Below are positions 53,301-64,000 of a DNA stretch of 64,000 bases, one piece after another; within the stretch, counting starts at the first letter, position 1, and the number at the start of each line of letters is the position of its first letter. A model generated the notes under the pieces. The model did no database searches. It was not told where the DNA came from and saw only the letters and a program-made list of their open reading frames with translations. This DNA is from Volvox africanus (taxonomy: Eukaryota; Chlorophyta; Chlorophyceae; Chlamydomonadales; Volvocaceae): the NCBI GenBank assembly GCA_030268105.1, contig BSDZ01000013.1, forward strand, positions 2,213,001-2,277,000, given 5' to 3'. The translations under genes were made by a program, and so were the position numbers.

Positions 53301-56300
53301 GACCCCACCCGTCGGGGCCGCAGGCACGGGCTCACTTTCCATGGGTCCCAGCGGTGGTAACACAGATTTTAGCTCAGTTAACCGCCGTATTGGCAAGGTT
53401 TCCCGTAACCCCGCTCCCGATGGGTCCGGTGCACGGCCCAACAGCCGTGTGCGCAGCAACACCAGCAGTTTGAACGCAGCGAGCAGCTCCGCTGCAGGCG
53501 GTGGCGCCATGGAAGCGACAGGAGCAACCTTTGGATCCACTGGGGAACCTCTGGTGGCAACAGGTGTGCCAGAGGTGGTACCCGAGGTCGAGGGTGAGGG
53601 TGAGGGCGAGGGCGAAGCAGAAGACGGTGAGGGCGGCGGCAACGGCAGCGACAGCTCCCGGCGTAGCAGTAGCGAGCACTTAAGTATAATGTCTCCACCG
53701 GAGGGTAGCGACGTGGAGAACGTGCTTATGCTCATCTGCAACATCTTCCAGTTGCCGGTGGCGTTGGTGGCGGCGTACCGGTGAGAAGGGGTTGGATAAG
53801 GGTTCAGGACTGTTTGTGGTTGGAACAGCGGTTGGAATAGTGTTCGATTAGGGGTCTGGACATCGATGGCGATGTGGCGAATGTGGAATAGGTGGGTTGG
53901 CTAAGGGCGAACTCTCCCACCTTGGCGGCGTCGGCAGGGCCTAATGGACATGCGTGTCGCCGAGGTTCTTGGCTTCCCGGCAAGACCACCGATCCCCCGA
54001 GCCCCCTTCCCTCTGCCCGTTGCCCTGTTCCTTTCCGTAAGTATTCCTTCATTTGGCTTCGCCATTTATACGCATCCCTTACCTAATAAATCCCTGGGTA
54101 TGATAGTATCATACCTTCCTCTCTAACCCAGCGCATAATCGTATTTTTTTCATCTTCCATTTGCTGCACCGTTATGCTGCCTGCTGCACATCGTTTATTG
54201 GAAACCCGTGCCCCCCCCCCCGCTGCTCCGGTACAGCTCCGCCAACATCTTCATTCGCAGCACCGCGCTGCGCTTGACGGACGATGATCAGTGGCGCTAC
54301 AGTCTGGCGCAGTGGTCTATGCTCAACGCCTACGAGCTGCGGGATGTGCTGCTGGTGCCAAATGCGACGCTGGACGAGCGGTACGGGCGTCATTGTGCTC
54401 CCATGTTTGCACTTATACGATCGTATGCGTGCATGTCCGGGGTCCGCTGATACAGCCGTAGCACTGTCTATTCCGCCCCGGTTAAGCATCCTGTATCCCC
54501 GCTCCCAACCCTTCGCCGTAGCTTCCGCGAGTACTACTGTGTCAAGAACGAACCCAAGGTGAAGTTTTTCATGGCGTCACCCCTGCGGGGCTCCAGCGGC
54601 GAGCTGCTGGGGACACTGTGAGTAGGATATGGGGCGGGCCCCTCAGGTGCAGCCTCAGCGGGGTGGGACGGAGAGCAGAAACACATAGGATGAGCAGAAA
54701 GAAATGAGCTAACAGGGATATAAGATATAAGGTTGGATTGCTACGGATCGGGATTGTGCTGTGGGGCCCCACCCTTGTGGCCAGAGGTTTTTACCAAGGC
54801 TTTTCTTTTTCCAACCCTACGGCCATCTTTGCGCTTTTTCACACGCACAGCAAGCGTGCGAAAGTATGTGCACTCGCCCTACTTTGGTGCCAAGCTTAGT
54901 GCTTAGCCCTGGCTCCTAACCTCTCGTGATGCTAACCGATCCAGAAAGCCCAAGCCCTCCGACCCCTACCGCGCGCCTGGTCTCCCTTGTACCTTCCCTC
55001 TGGAGTCAATTGCGTAGATTACACACCGCATTCGCGATCGGTTTATTGCTTTACTACTTTTCCCGTCCTGCCGCATGCCTCTGTCGCCGCCCTCTGTCCG
55101 CTTATCAGTTGCATGGCAGACTTCCAGGAGCGCAATCTGGAACCCACCAACCTGCTAGTGGTCAACAACCTGCAGACACTGGTTATCCGGCAGCTGGAGC
55201 GTGACATGGCGCTGGCGCAGGAACGCGTGGAGAACGAGGTGGCCAAGGTGAAACTGCAACAGGAAATGATGCGCGCACTGGACCACTTCGAGAAATGCAT
55301 CATGTTCGTGGACACAAGCAAGCCTGGCTGGGAAGTGCTGTATACCAATTTGGCTTGGGAGCACGTCACGGGTGCGTCATGATGGCTGTTGGGCCGGGGG
55401 AAGGAAGGGTAATTACCTACCAAATTAAGGAGTGTAGGGATCTCTGTCCATCAGGTCCGAGGGCGCACCTGGCTCAAGGGTGATGGTGGATCAGGTGTGC
55501 GATAGGTGCAGCGGGTGGTCAGGGTGCCGGGGGCAACCAGCGGACTGCGCCGAAGGACTGGCACTTACAGCTGATTGTGGAATGCTTCTGCTGAGCGCCA
55601 GGCCTGCGCACGGATCTCATGAGTGGCCGTGCCGCCCGACAGTACTTGAGGTCAACCCGCGGGTACGGATTCCTTCTTCTACACGATCTCTTCCACTCGA
55701 CGTATTTATGCAGAATGCCGGTATCAGCAGACCTTTTTAAGGTCTTCCTGGTCCCACCCTGGACCCACCCCTCCCTCGCCGGGGGCGCCCAGCCTGGGAG
55801 GCGGGGTTAGCTCCAGGAGTCATGGCTGCGGAATTTCTGCAAGCGTCTTCGAGGCCGAAGTCATATGCCCCTGTCCGTCGTTGCCTCTGGGTGGACCGGA
55901 AGCACTCTGGACAGCTGGCAGCCCTCAGCGCCAGGGACGTTAGGGTGGTTGCCAGACGCTTTTGCACTTCCAATAGTTTGCGACGGTGGAGCTCTGGTCC
56001 ACCTCTTCATGGGGAACAGTCGCGCTTTCTTTTCCAACTGCGCATCCCCCAGCTTCTGCTTCTTGTCGCTTTTGCTTGCCACCTATCTTATCGTCACGGC
56101 CACGTGGCTCCCCAGGCATTCCCAGGGAGCACGTGCTCGGCAGTGTTATGTCGGATAGCTTTTTGGACGAAAGCCGTAAGTTGTATAAAAACTTCCTTCA
56201 TGTGCCCATTAAAGGGTAATAATGTCACAAAGGACAATCACACATCGGCCCCTAAAAAGGTGCACACTCACGGGTGTGGAGGCGCGCAGGAGGAATCGGC

Positions 56301-59300
56301 ATCGATCCTGAAACGCCAAGCTGAATTGTGCGAGGCCACATTGGTGAAGAGCCGTATTGGGAGCCGGAGTCATGGCTCTGTATTGATGAGCCAGAAGAGG
56401 TGCATTTGCGGCGCCGTTGCTGTGCCTAGAACTTGATTACTCGCGCTGCTAACATCTACACATCCACAGCATTTGTTCAACCTATGGCCCAGTGGCGCAG
56501 GGAGCGTCAGTCAAGCATGAGGAGTGGACCCGTGCCTCACCTCTGATGGCTGGTTTACGCTCTTCCCGAAGACAGCAGTTGTCACTCCTGCCCCCGTGAA
56601 TATTTTTCAACTCACAGGGTTTGCGGTTCCTTTCCTATATTCACTTAATTCCCTCCTCGTCCTACCAGTGGCAGGATTCACTGCGAAGCTGGCGACCATG
56701 CTGCTGTCCTCCTGACGCGCCCTTCCCGCTATATTTCCTCCTTTTTGCCTCGGGCCCGGCAACGGTCCCCGCTTCGTGCTCCGCAGGCGTGCCGCGGGTG
56801 CACGTGATGGGCCGGCCGCTCCAAGACTATTTCATGGCGCTGGGAGGTGCGGCGCTTGATTGGTCCTCCACCACGGACGAAGTGGCCTCGAGGTCTGAGT
56901 TCACGGTGCACCGAGTCGCGGTGCGCCAGAAACCCGACAAGCTGGTGTCGCTGCACCTCAGGTGTGGAACTGCGTGAGCGCATGCGCTGTGTGTTTGTTA
57001 GGATCCCTTGGCAGGGTTCAAAGCTGAAGCAAAATAAGTGGTGTGCGTAGGTCTCGTGTTGAGCCTTTTGAAACCTGTTGCACACAGCAGATGCATTTCT
57101 AAAACGCCGGACGTTTTTCCTGGCCGGCAGATTGGCCACTGAGGAAGCCACCGGGGAGCTGGAAGGTCTGCTGCCCAAGGGCCTGCCCGGCTGGGTTAAA
57201 GCACGCGGTAACGAGGCGCACAATTACTTTGTATTCGTCGAGGAAGTCAATCCTCAGGTGCGGGTACGGATCCCGGGGTCAGCGGTGATGTTCCTATCAG
57301 GTGAGCGGGGCTACACCCACCGCCATCGGATCAACAGCTGCGTCTTCAAGTGGTCCGTGTCGGGCTTCTTTATGCGGCAGCCGTCCGCACTCTTGACGGC
57401 TCGTCCTGCCTCCGCTTTGTTCTTTGGACCCGCACGGCTGCAGCTGCTTCTGCCGCAGTTGTGTCTCCACCCTGAGCCTACGCTGCATTGCCTTCCGCCG
57501 GCGTCTTAATCTCCCGATCTCCCATTCTTTTTACTCCCCTTTTTGAGTTTGCAAGTTCCTTTCGCCCACCCACCCATTACAATGCGCATATTTGGACTTC
57601 GTCTGAATGTTTGCCTTAGAATCAGGTTCCCTCTTTTCATGTAACTTGACACGACCCTCCCGTCTTGCCCTTTAACCACGTACCTGCGCCGTCATCAGGC
57701 TGGCACAAGCTCTACCGTGTACGAGGCGTTGGCTAAGCACGTGGAGAAGGTCCCAGGGCTGGAGCTGAGCCACCTACTTGGCAAGGGCGGCTTCGGGTCT
57801 GTATATTATGGTACCTGGAACGGCATGCCGGTGGCTGTAAAAATGATTGATAATAAGTGAGTTTGCTGCATCACAAAACAGCGATCCTTAATTGGTTGAG
57901 AAAGAAACGAAAATGATCGACAAGGTTGCTGTTTCAGGGCTTAACGAAAGGGAAAACCAGTGGCTATAGACGACCCACGATGTTAATTAAAAAGGTGGCA
58001 CGGCGGGACTGAGGTTTCGCTGTCGTTTGGGGTTGGTTGAAGTGGTGCGAACCGCGTTGAGCGACCAAACATGGGTGGCGCTTGGCTGGGCCAGGTTGAC
58101 CAAGACCAACACCGAGGGCGTGTCGCTGGAGGCACTGATGGGCCAGGAACTGGCGCACCCTAACATCGTGAAGACTATCAAGTATGTCATGCGCACCACC
58201 TTGAACGCCTCCTCCGTATCGGGCTCCACATCGCGTATAAACTCGGCGCGCCCGGTCGGCCTGCACTCACGCAACCGCGACGGACTAGGGCCATATAGTG
58301 GCGGTATAATCAACAGCCGCCATGGAAGTCGCAATGTCTTGCTGCCTGCGGTGGGCAGCAGCGGTGCTAATCCCGGCGCCAATGGTGCCAACGGCGGGGC
58401 GGCCGCCCATCCGACGACGGGTATGATGTCCTATGTGACATCAGCTCAGCCGGGGCTGTCTGGTATGACAAGCGCACAGATGGCGGCGGCAGCAGATCTG
58501 ACATCAGCGTCGGGGATGCAGCACCTGAACCGTATGGGTACGACAATGACTAGCGACGCGACGACCGTTGCTGGTGGGGGCAGCGCGTATTCAAACCAGC
58601 TGCCGTACGGCTCCAGTGCTGTCGACGCCAGTGGTGGCATGCTCCCGCGGGAGGCCACCCTAGCCGCAGCAGCGGCGGCTGGGGCAACGGAAGCGGGGCA
58701 GGGCAGCAACCATCCGGGGACCACTGCCACCAGCACTACCACAAGTGGCCTGACTGCCGTCGGCCCTGCCTCAGTGCAGGCCTCCTCAACTTCTACAGCC
58801 GCTGGCCCGCCCTCAGTCGCCAGTGCCGGCGGGGTTCCTGCAAACCAGACATGCATTTCTACTACGGCGTCTTCCAGACCCCAGTCCGCCACTGCCCCTG
58901 TCGCTGATCGCCTTTCCAGCCAGCGTACGGCCCTCGCTGCTGCCAGAGCTCGTGTGTCTGATTCATTGTCGCAGTCCGTGCGCAATGACAACTCCAAGCC
59001 GCTGCCGGTAGAGGCGGCATTGCCGGAACAGCTGCCGCCGTTAGTCACGCCGGCGGCCGGCACGTCATCCATTACTGCGGCGTATCCACCTAACGCACCA
59101 CCGCCCGACATGCAGAATCTGACCGCCGAGCAGCAGCAGGCCGCGATGACGTCGCGCTTCTCTCTGGCCTTCTCTAGTATCACATCCGGCGGCGACGTGC
59201 TTGTACCGGGCAAGGGGTGAGTGGGGTCGGCACCTGGGGGTGCAGGTCGCCGGCAAGGAAGTGATTTAGTCTTGAGCTTAGCAAAGATGTCTAGCCCGAT

Positions 59301-62257
59301 TTTACTCCTGATGGATCCCTTCTATGGTAATGCCACACTCTTGCCTGAAGAACTTTCCGCCGGGCGCTGGTTTACCCCATCCGTCCTCCCCTATCCTAAC
59401 TGCCCAAGGTAGTGCGGCTCCTTTTTGTGAAACCCAAACATCTTGCATATCTCGGGACTGCGTTTGGCCATTCTATCTTCACGGCTTCTTTTATCCACAG
59501 CTTGCGTATTGCCTTGCTGCTATTGCTCCACTTGTCTCATCTTCAGGAGCCGGTCGCCCTCCACAAGCAGCGATGGCAAGACGCAGCTAACGCACAACGT
59601 GAACAGCGTGGGGAGCGCGGAGGATATGGGTGAGGTGTGGATCATCATGGAGTTCTGCGACAGGGGCAGCCTGCAGGTAAGTAGGTGCTGGGGTGTTGTG
59701 TTGGCGGCGTTGGAGCGATAAGAAAGGATTTGCTGCTGGTCATGCGCGTATGCGCACTTGCGCACACTCATATGTATTATGCTACGTAATATGCTATTAT
59801 GCACGTGTATGGAAGGGCAAATGAAGGACAGGGCAAGGGGGGAAGGGAAAGCTAAGGAATAGTTGAAGTCGTTCGTTGGGTAAATCTTGTAGTATCCTTT
59901 ATTGCGTGTTGCCCTTTCCTTTCCTGTGGCGTAGTGTGCTAGTGCCTAGTGTGCCTACTACCAGCGTTGCGCGTAGCTTTTTCACTCGTCCATTGTGGCG
60001 GATGCCGGCGTTGCTTTCCTCGCTGGGTTTCTCACTTCGTGACATCGCCTTTTGCTCGCAGGATGCTCTGGACCGTGGCGCGTTGAAGCTCCGCAAGGCC
60101 GGCGGCGAAATGGGAGAGACGCACCTGCCCATGATGATTTCAACAGCGTGCGAGGTGGCGTCCGCTCTCCATTACCTGCACGATAAGGTGCGGCAGTAAT
60201 GTATTGCTGCATGTATGATGGGGCATCCGAATTTATTGTGAAGCGATGGTTCTATGGGGCCCGGGCGGGCTTCTACGCATGCCCTCCTGGCCCTTGCCTG
60301 GTTTGGGCTCAATAAAGTGTACGTCGATTTCAGAGGATGTTTCTAGCTCATTTTCTTCCTTCGGACGTACCCCCTTACTTCCATCCCCCATCCTGCCCCG
60401 TCTGCTATAGGGCATTGTGCACGGTGACCTAACAGCGTGGAACGTGATGCTGTGCACCGCTCAAGATGGCCAGCAGGACCGCAGCGGCCGTAACTTCGTG
60501 GCCAAGGTGGGATCTAAGCCTGATTACGTAAACCTGGGGAAAGATATCGTTCTGTGGCGAATGCGCTGGAATGCGCTGGCCAGATGGCCAGCGAGTAGCA
60601 GGATAGCTCAAACAGACACAAAGGGAAGAGAACGAGGCCTCAAGGGACATTTCCTTGGCAAGCAAGCAGAAGGGGTCAGGACAAGACAGGCGGACCTGTG
60701 ATTGGCTGTATTGTTAGCAGGACAGCCAATCACCGCTCCGTCTGCCTTGCTAACAATAGAACAAGGACCGGGGATTAAGCGCGTGTGCACGAGCACAGAC
60801 TACATCACTTTTCGATGACGACCGGTGACATCCCGTGGTGAGAAAAGCCGTGGAACATCGGTATCAGGCTCCCTGGACAGACCGAGGGGTACTGGTACTG
60901 GTAGACTAGCAGTTGCATGGACATGCGAGCACGAGTCTTTTGGCACTCCTGCTGTTAGTCCCTGTGGCTTCAATTCTCCATCATATTCCGAGCAGTGAAC
61001 GTTTCGTTACTCGCCCTCCCCCATGCTCAGGTTGCCGATTTCGGCCTGAGCCGTACGCTGGACGTGAAGTCCAAGATCAAGACCAGGACCTACGGCACGG
61101 TGCGTTAACAGAATGATCCATAGGATAAAGTTGGGACATGAACGCTGAAGAGTCATGGCTAGAGCGTGGTACGAGAGGACAGCACGAACTTTGTCCTGAT
61201 CTCAGTGCTCGTGGTCGCTACGTATTGGGGTGTGAGGAGTGGTTGAAGCAGCTTGGGTGCGCGGAAATAGAGCACCCTGGCCACTTCGCACTTGGTTGGC
61301 GGTGTCTGCGAGGGAGTAGCCGTGTCCAACAACTTTGGCACCGCAAGCTCCAGTGTAGGCGCAAGATCCACAACTCAGTAGTCGTTTTGTAATGAGACTT
61401 AAATACCGTTTTGAACCCTGTTTGATACCCACAGATCAGCCACATGCCACCCGAGTGCCTCATCTCCGGAATTATCAGCAAGGTGAGCGGGCCACCTAGC
61501 CTGGTAGCAGCCATGAGTTGCAGACGAATAAGCGGATAGGAATGCCAGCTTCCTTTTAGAGGAAAAAGAGAGCTGGCACTGCTGGCACTAGGTTTCTCGC
61601 CTTTGAGGTGGGCCCCCTTCACCTGACTGCACTTGGACATTTTCCGGCATTGCGCCTTCCTGGCGCTTTCCTGACGTATCTGGCACTATGGGACCCTCCA
61701 GTGCGACCCCATTCTCCCGGAGGCTGTCCCACGCGCTTCCGCACCTGTTGCCCTCGTTGGTAGATTGTACGTGCAGATGTTAAGACTTCTTGTCGCCGCC
61801 GCGCGCCCCCCCCCCATTACAGGCCACGGACGTGTTTGCCTTTGGAGTACTGCTATGGCAGATGTACACAGGCCTGCGTCCGTGGGCCGGAATGAATCAC
61901 GGGCAGATTATCTACAACGTGGGGATGAAAAATGTGCAGCTGCTGTTCCCACCGGGCACCCCGCCCGCCATTGCGGACCTGTCAAGCAGGTAGGGTTTCT
62001 GCGCCGATTACGTATTATGTGTGTAGACATCAACATATGCATGCATAACCTATCACACCTCCTGATTAGCGAGCCAAAAAGTATCTTTCCGAAATCTTTT
62101 CCCACTCCACACCGCCGTTTGTGATTGTGAGCACCTGCTGTGTCCCTATTCCATCCCATGCTCCCGCAGCTGCACACGCACGAATCCAGCTCAGCGGCCC
62201 AGCTTCAACGAGATCCTAGACAAGCTGGACAATATTCGGGCTAGCCTTGGACTGTAG
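50353..62257 (+). CDS. GAF-PAS sensor protein kinase (TKL-like) with lipid-anchor N terminus
   Basis: Exons joined in phase: 50353-50436; 50581-51550; unresolved; exon ending 52570; 53069-53780; 54237-54380; 54522-54617; 55109-55371; 56787-56961; 57131-57257; 57699-57856; 58095-59216; 59547-59676; 60062-60187; 60411-60506; 61031-61099; 61435-61482; 61823-61989; 62170-62257 (TAG). It begins MGGVCCKDG, a myristoylation plus palmitoylation signature, so membrane attachment is likely. A disordered Ser/Thr/Pro/Gln region follows, then a GAF domain (VENVLMLICNIFQLPVALVA...MASPLRGSSGELLGTLCMAD), a coiled helix, a PAS domain (MFVDTSKPGWEVLYTNLAWE...GRPLQDYF) and a kinase: GKGGFGSVYYG, VAVKMI, HGDLTAWN, DFGLSR, MPPECL and DVFAFGVLLWQM. 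HGD replaces HRD. About 370 disordered residues interrupt the kinase before VWIIMEFCD. Probably over 1,600 residues. Confidence 0.85.
51551..52570 (+). other. Unresolved kinase exons
   Basis: The exon ending at 52570 (ALNSAYLGPSAGLRSRAACL, then a basic HKNERKTRKT) fits the next exon in phase but begins in phase 0 or 2 at its likely acceptors (52263, 52274, 52325). The preceding exon ends in phase 1. A frame at 51866 (DLRHSTVPDDDVALRQAVAD) looks coding and may be the missing link, but its phase also does not match. At least one short exon or a sequence error remains unseen. Confidence 0.5.
58200..59590 (+). other. Disordered insert within the kinase domain
   Basis: This is the part of exons 58095-59216 and 59547-59676 lying between the alpha-C/beta-4 segment (LAHPNIVKTIKYVMR) and beta-5 (GEVWIIMEFCD). 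It encodes about 370 Ala/Ser/Thr/Gly/Pro-rich residues without any motif I recognise. Kinase domains normally have only a short loop here. Confidence 0.8.
60574..60593. repeat. Short perfect hairpin in a kinase intron
   Basis: CGCTGGCCA and TGGCCAGCG pair perfectly across a 2-nt loop, 67 bases downstream of the exon that ends at 60506. Confidence 0.8.
60698..60758. repeat. Overlapping inverted repeats in a kinase intron
   Basis: GTGATTGGCTGT (60698-60709) pairs with ACAGCCAATCAC (60722-60733). TATTGTTAGCA (60709-60719) pairs with TGCTAACAATA (60748-60758). The two perfect stems interleave, so they form a pseudoknot-like or mutually exclusive arrangement. It could be a remnant of a small foldback transposon. 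Confidence 0.8.
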
Positions 62258-64000
62258 CACGCCAGTAACTGCGCCTGTCGATGGCATTTGGGTCTTTTAT
62301 GATGCGAATTCATGAACATGGTAAATCGTTCACGGCTTTAAAGGCTGGAGGTCGGGTGGAGGTATGTTGTGTTTTGTGGATAAGGGAAATGCCTTTGATC
62401 GCTCCACGGCTTGGGAGCGGTGTGAGATCGTGTGTGCATTTGGTGGGGAGGGTGTGCGTTAAAGGGAATCGATATGTTCTGAATGTGCATGAGGAATTGT
62501 GAGTGCTGCAAGATTTGAAAACTTGCCCCTCCTCAAGATGCGTGCTCCTCAAGATCGACCGTCCTAACCGCGAAAATCAAGTCTGGCCGGACACTTTGTG
62601 GGACATCTAAATGTACGATATACCCCGGGATAGAAATAAACAGGCCTGTGAGGCATCGAGCGTACTACCGGTAATGCTCTTTTTGTTGTTACTGTGCTGT
62701 TCGGAGTCCGGACCCGCACCGGGCGCCAAAACTCATTTTGCCTGTATATGCCCGGTTTAGCTTGCGCTAGCTAGCTAGCCGAGAGGGGATTTTGCTGCTG
62801 CTTGCCTGGCTGGGTGGCTGCATGGCTGGGAACCGTGGCTTACCGGCGCTGCCAAGCGCCAATAATCTTTGCAGGAAGGCATGTTTCGAGGGGATTCGTG
62901 TCATAGGGCCCATCCTCCGCTGGTTATTAGGGATGGTGTTTGAACGACCCTGACCTCCGTGGCGACGTCGGTGCAGGCAACCACGAAAGTTAATCTGCCG
63001 TCAGAACGAACAGGCGTTTGTTGCGGATAAGGCTGGTTTGATTGCTGGAGTGTGATGTGACAAAAGGGGATATCGAAGGAATATCTGGGAGTCATATTTA
63101 CACCGGTGAGGACTGCGGCGTGGCTCGTATTCCCGAAGGTAAAGAGGATGGGCCAGCATCCGTAGACCTGGGGGATGCTGCGGGACAGTTATAGGAGGGA
63201 AGGGATCCAAAGTTCTTTCTGAACCTGCGGGGCTTTCATAAGGTTGGTGCGTTAGTGCTCAGCGCGTGGGAATTAACCTGTTCTAACAAGGATCGCTCAG
63301 TGCATAATTGGCCACCTGATGACTTTTGGCTTTCCGGGACGTGCTTGTGCTTGTGTCCTCGTCGTTTGTTCAGGGCGATTGATGTTATGTTCATGCGGTA
63401 GGTTAAGCGCGGCCTTGGCGGCGCATGCGTTCGCGTACATGCGTTTCACATGCCTTCATGAATGCGTCCAGCCTTTACATATGCGTGAACGCGTGTCACC
63501 GTTGGCGTATCTGTCTCTTCCATAAAAAGACAAACCGAAGTAGGCGAATGGAAGCTTTTGATCGGCCGCCATCGCAAAGGAAAACCGCAGCTTGTCTCTC
63601 GGCGTAAATTCATTTCGTATCATTATTTCATGTTGGTGCCGTTCGCACCGGTGGGTGGAGAAGAGATATAGGCGCGGAAGCCGGCCGGCGCTGCATCCTG
63701 CTGCGCCGAAAGTTGGCTATGGCGGGAACGGCAATGACGTTTCCCACCGGTGTCGATTCTGTTCCAGAGGAGCTTCGAGTCATCAACGCTGACTGGGTGG
63801 GTGTGCTAGCCCAACCGCAAGTCTTTTGCCCAGCATCTTAGTGGGCGGCGGCATCGTGCGGCTTGTGGGATTGCAGCGGCGCTGGCCGCCGTCACTTCCG
63901 CTGAAGCAGCTGTTGCTGTCGTACATGGCTAGATTTGCCTCGATGTATTATTTTGACCGTTGGTGCAAGGCTTGCAGGTCTGGCCCAGCTTTTATTCGTG
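62258..64000. other. 3' region after the kinase; possible start of a next gene
   Basis: The kinase 3' UTR must lie here, but I saw no clear TGTAA. At 63718 an ATG opens a short frame (MAGTAMTFPTGVDSVPEELR) reaching a GTGGGT donor near 63797. Downstream to the window end a frame reads VGGGIVRLVGLQRRW and then LLLSYMARFASMYYFDRW. This may be the 5' end of a + strand gene that continues outside; frames do not join unambiguously. Confidence 0.3.

Overview
This window looks like nuclear DNA of a volvocine green alga (Chlamydomonadales: the Chlamydomonas, Gonium, Eudorina and Volvox group). The signs are many short GC-rich exons split by GTGAGT/GTAAGT...CAG introns, (CA)n, (TC)n and (GAT)n tracts, very long Ala/Ser/Gly/Thr/Gln-rich protein segments, possible TGTAA-type poly(A) signals, and a gene set typical of that group (a ciliary tubulin glutamylase, a PAS guanylate cyclase, a GAF-PAS-TKL kinase). 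Exon models below were built by hand by joining open frames at splice sites with matching phase. None has transcript support.

Layout. 106-2514 (+): 3' part of an ankyrin-repeat gene with a charged helical tail. 4075-8481, 13382-16406 and 18360-20695 (all -): three paralogous genes for secreted proteins, each with two domains resembling antibiotic-biosynthesis-monooxygenase (ABM, dimeric alpha+beta barrel) folds. The space between the first two is AT-rich and holds a 40-bp-arm hairpin and a possible extra minus-strand gene. Between the second and third lies a decayed bacterial-type elongation factor Ts (tsf) fragment, probably a transfer from a Rickettsiales-like endosymbiont. 23037-28144 (-): TTLL1-type tubulin glutamylase. 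29070-31260 (+): mitochondrial ribosomal protein mL45, divergent from TTLL1. About 33.7-45.3 kb (+): large PAS-containing class III guanylate cyclase. 50353-62257 (+): large GAF-PAS protein kinase with an N-myristoylation/palmitoylation-type N terminus and a ~370-residue insert inside the kinase domain.

Together: the 3' half of the window is rich in signalling genes (a cGMP-making enzyme followed by a membrane-tethered sensor kinase), and TTLL1 fits a ciliated alga. The ABM trio is a tandem family whose exons differ in how similar they are between copies, which suggests gene conversion. The least certain parts are the 5' end of the cyclase gene (32.6-34.4 kb), one exon junction at 40.5-40.7 kb, and the kinase exons between 51.55 and 52.57 kb.
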